Origin: Prolixibacteraceae bacterium | Lineage (GTDB): Bacteria > Bacteroidota > Bacteroidia > Bacteroidales > Prolixibacteraceae | DNA length: 33,341 bases | Reading direction: 5' to 3' | NCBI GenBank assembly: GCA_003516705.1 | Contig: DPCJ01000175.1 | Coordinates: 876-34,216 of the forward strand | Shown here: one piece after another, positions 31,552 through 33,341 of the stretch | Numbering within the stretch: position 1 is the stretch's first letter | Layout: each line of letters opens with the position of its first letter | Notes under the pieces: generated by a model | Databases searched by the model: none | Told to the model about the DNA's origin: nothing | Seen by the model: the letters and a program-made list of their open reading frames with translations, nothing else | Made by a program: the position numbers and the translations under genes

Positions 31552-31608
31552 AAATATCAGTTAATTCTCAAAATGACTTTTAACAAACAACCCCTTTGGC
31601 ATCTTCAT

Positions 31609-31626
31609 CCGGATTATAATATCCGG
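31609..31626. promoter_or_regulatory. Palindrome CCGGAT-N6-ATCCGG upstream of the AraC gene
   Basis: CCGGAT (31609-31614) and ATCCGG (31621-31626) flank TATAAT, giving an imperfect dyad 58 bases upstream of the AraC gene start. It could be an operator for autoregulation, or it could be chance. Nothing ties it to this regulator, and AraC sites are often direct repeats. Confidence 0.3.
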
Positions 31627-31661
31627 GTTTATTCTTCTGAGTAATGAATCGGGAAAATAGC

Positions 31662-31694
31662 AAAAAAAGCCGGATTATCTTTTAACCCGGCCTT
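31662..31694 (-). terminator. Intrinsic terminator of the sugar isomerase gene (minus strand)
   Basis: On the minus strand GCCGGGTTA and TAATCCGGC (plus-strand 31683-31691 and 31669-31677) form a 9-bp stem with one wobble around a short AT-rich loop. Seven T residues follow (A-tract at 31662-31668 on the plus strand). It lies 19 bases after the stop of the isomerase gene. Confidence 0.88.
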
Positions 31695-31712
31695 TGATAT
31701 TCAGTTTATGAT

Positions 31713-32642
31713 TTATACTTCAAACGAATCCACTTCGCGATAAGCATTAATAAAAGCAAGTTCTCCTTCTTTACCCTTTTTGCTGATTCCGTGTTCGCAA
31801 CACAAAACACCATCGTAACCTTTTTTATAAATGTGTTTGAAAATATTTTTATAGTTGATTTCGCCTGTGGTTGGTTCTTTTCTTCCGGGATTATCGCCAA
31901 TATGAAAAGCCCCAATATTTTCCCAGCACATATCAATATTAGGAATAATATTTCCTTCTGTAATCTGCTGGTGGTACATATCATCAACAATTTTACAGGC
32001 AGGGTGATTTACCGCAGTACAAATCATATTGGACTGTGGCATACCGGTGAGGAAAAGGCCGGGGTGATCGGTGTGCGCATTTAAAGGTTCGAGTACAAGT
32101 TTCAGCCCCGATTCGCTTATTATGTCACAACACATCCTCAGATTTTTTATCACATTTGTGGTTTGGTAATCCCAATGTAGTTTTTCGTCGAAACGTCCCG
32201 GAACAACAAGCGCATATTTCACGCCGGTGCGTTTGTGTACCTCAATTCCGTCCAGCATTTTTTTCCGGAGCATTTCACGAACCTCTTCATTATCGAGTAC
32301 CATGGAGCGAACACTGAAATCGGCGTAAAGAACAAACGGACCCAAATCCATATTCTGACGAGCCAGTTCTGCTGCAATTTTTTCCTGCAAAGCAGGTTCC
32401 TTTCCCATCAGTCCGTTATCGAAAATGGCGCGGAAACCCTGATCAGCCATAAATTTGATGTTGTCAATAGGGTCATTTCCTGCATGTTCCCTGAAGGTCC
32501 CCAGTCCGGGTGCATACTTCAGCTTAAATTTTGCTGTATTCGATGTAACACTGCCTGCTGCCGAGGCATTCATTGCTCCAGTTACCCCGGTAAGTGCAAT
32601 TCCGCTGAGTGCGGCATTTCGTATAAAATTTCTTCTTTCCAT
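31713..32642 (-). CDS. Exported TIM-barrel sugar isomerase/epimerase (hydroxypyruvate isomerase-like)
   Basis: The 309 residues start with a Tat-like signal (MERRNFIRNAALSGIALTG), so it is probably exported folded. The AP-endonuclease-2/xylose-isomerase-like barrel keeps the metal-site pattern of hydroxypyruvate isomerase: Glu185 in LVLEPLN, Asp220 in CKIVDDMYH, a His near 247 in GAFHIGDNPGR and Glu283 in VLCCEHG. The spacings (35 residues Glu-Asp, 63 Asp-Glu) agree with the 35 and 62 of the E. coli enzyme as I recall them. Exported versions are frequent next to Gfo/Idh/MocA oxidoreductases in glycan-using Bacteroidota, though here that gene lies 10 kb away. The real substrate is unknown. A single-gene unit with its own terminator. 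Confidence 0.87.
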   Translation of the reverse strand: MERRNFIRNAALSGIALTGVTGAMNASAAGSVTSNTAKFKLKYAPGLGTFREHAGNDPIDNIKFMADQGFRAIFDNGLMGKEPALQEKIAAELARQNMDLGPFVLYADFSVRSMVLDNEEVREMLRKKMLDGIEVHKRTGVKYALVVPGRFDEKLHWDYQTTNVIKNLRMCCDIISESGLKLVLEPLNAHTDHPGLFLTGMPQSNMICTAVNHPACKIVDDMYHQQITEGNIIPNIDMCWENIGAFHIGDNPGRKEPTTGEINYKNIFKHIYKKGYDGVLCCEHGISKKGKEGELAFINAYREVDSFEV

Positions 32643-32817
32643 AGTTTTATTGATTTAAGTTATTTACATAATCGAAAGGCCTAAAATTAATGAATTGTTG
32701 CAACAAATAAATTTTGAAACCTGTTTACTTCAAAAAAAACGACAATTTCTGAATTTGCTAGAGCAAACTGATAAATATTGAATTGAAGCACTTCTTCTCC
32801 TGTCTTCAAACTAAACA

Positions 32818-33309
32818 TCACTCAGAAGCTTTATTATACTGAACTTTACCATTGCTTTTTTGATAACGGTAAAGCAAGATTCTGAAAACCAAAACATAGA
32901 TAATAATTGGAACTGACATGTTCAGCACCAGCATATAAATAAATGCAAGGCCAAAAGTAAACAGGGTTGCACCAATCAGAAATACAAAATTCAGGTAAAA
33001 ACTTGCAACAAAAGCTTTGAAGCGCAAATTATTCAGAATTTCCGATTCATCTTTCTCGCGTGAAAAGGCAAAAATAAACAGGCCTGAAATAATCAGCAGT
33101 ATTGTAATTTCTTCACCAATATTGTTGTTTACCAATTTCATGTATTTATTGTCGAGATATTCAGAATAAAATGCAAATACCTTTATATTGAGCAGCTTAG
33201 GTTTGATACCAAGATAAAATCTTATAAATCCTGTAATAATTCCCAAAACTAAAAGAACTACACCTGCAATTCTGAAATTTGCGGGCAACAGAAATCTGGT
33301 TTTATTCAT
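32818..33309 (-). CDS. Integral membrane protein, function unknown
   Basis: I do not know a function for this 163-residue protein. It has about four hydrophobic helices: 12-33 (FRIAGVVLLVLGIITGFIRF), 67-82 (EEITILLIISGLFIFAF), and two in 100-145 (FYLNFVFLIGATLFTFGLAF and MSVPIIIYVLVFRILLY). The opening LLPANFRIAGVVLLVLG resembles a group of small Bacteroidota membrane proteins I recall that begin LLPNKFK-IGW. An extracytoplasmic loop of about 35 residues lies between the first two helices. It starts at the ATG at 33309. Upstream sequence lies outside the window beyond 33341, so operon context on that side is unseen. Confidence 0.75.
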   Translation of the reverse strand: MNKTRFLLPANFRIAGVVLLVLGIITGFIRFYLGIKPKLLNIKVFAFYSEYLDNKYMKLVNNNIGEEITILLIISGLFIFAFSREKDESEILNNLRFKAFVASFYLNFVFLIGATLFTFGLAFIYMLVLNMSVPIIIYVLVFRILLYRYQKSNGKVQYNKASE

Positions 33310-33341
33310 TTTTTGGGGTAAAAATACAAAATCCGAATATT

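Noticed and set aside
1..33341. CRISPR arrays, phage genes, toxin-antitoxin pairs, restriction-modification or other defence genes
   Set aside because: No regularly spaced short repeats, Cas, phage structural, integrase or paired small toxin genes were seen on either strand.

Overview
The window comes from the chromosome of a Bacteroidota bacterium, probably an environmental glycan-degrading member of the Marinilabiliales/Prolixibacteraceae type; that rank is inference from gene content and gene order. The evidence is a SusC/SusD pair, the C-terminus of SprA and a cargo protein with a type IX secretion (T9SS) sorting domain, promoters of the TTTG-N19-TAnnTTTG type, no Shine-Dalgarno sequences, and several dispersed palindromic intergenic repeats. 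Coding GC is roughly 45% in typical genes, with a few AT-rich intruders.

Positions 1-8622 hold the end of sprA and a complete tryptophan operon in the order trpE-G-D-C-F-B-(DUF6624)-A. Ahead of trpE lie two successive Trp-rich leader peptides, each followed by an intrinsic terminator, which looks like tandem transcription attenuation. The spacers between trp genes carry dispersed repeats, and an AT-rich DUF6624 gene sits between trpB and trpA, joined to trpA by an ATGA overlap.

Positions 8623-9730 are mostly non-coding, with palindromes, one small conserved-looking protein gene and a structured stretch ending in a terminator just before susC. Positions 9731-16690 hold susC, susD and a GH127 enzyme (beta-L-arabinofuranosidase family), a small glycan-uptake locus without a visible dedicated regulator. 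Next come an AT-rich membrane protein, a cyclophilin-type PPIase, a serine peptidase (S37/S28 type) and a Tat-exported Gfo/Idh/MocA oxidoreductase.

At 21298-21844 an initiator tRNA gene with a textbook promoter is followed by a perfect 30-base copy of its own 3' end, 371 bases downstream. Between the copies is a GIY-YIG nuclease gene whose reading frame runs into the second copy. This looks like a minimal tRNA-targeting mobile element and is the most interesting structure in the window.

Positions 21912-32642 hold a T9SS-exported metallophosphoesterase, a sialate O-acetylesterase-like enzyme, a GH30 and a GH2 lipoprotein hydrolase in tandem, a membrane-bound AraC-type regulator and an exported TIM-barrel sugar isomerase/epimerase. 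Together with the SusCD/GH127 genes these form a broad glycan-foraging neighbourhood, although they are split among several transcription units. A membrane protein of unknown function closes the window.
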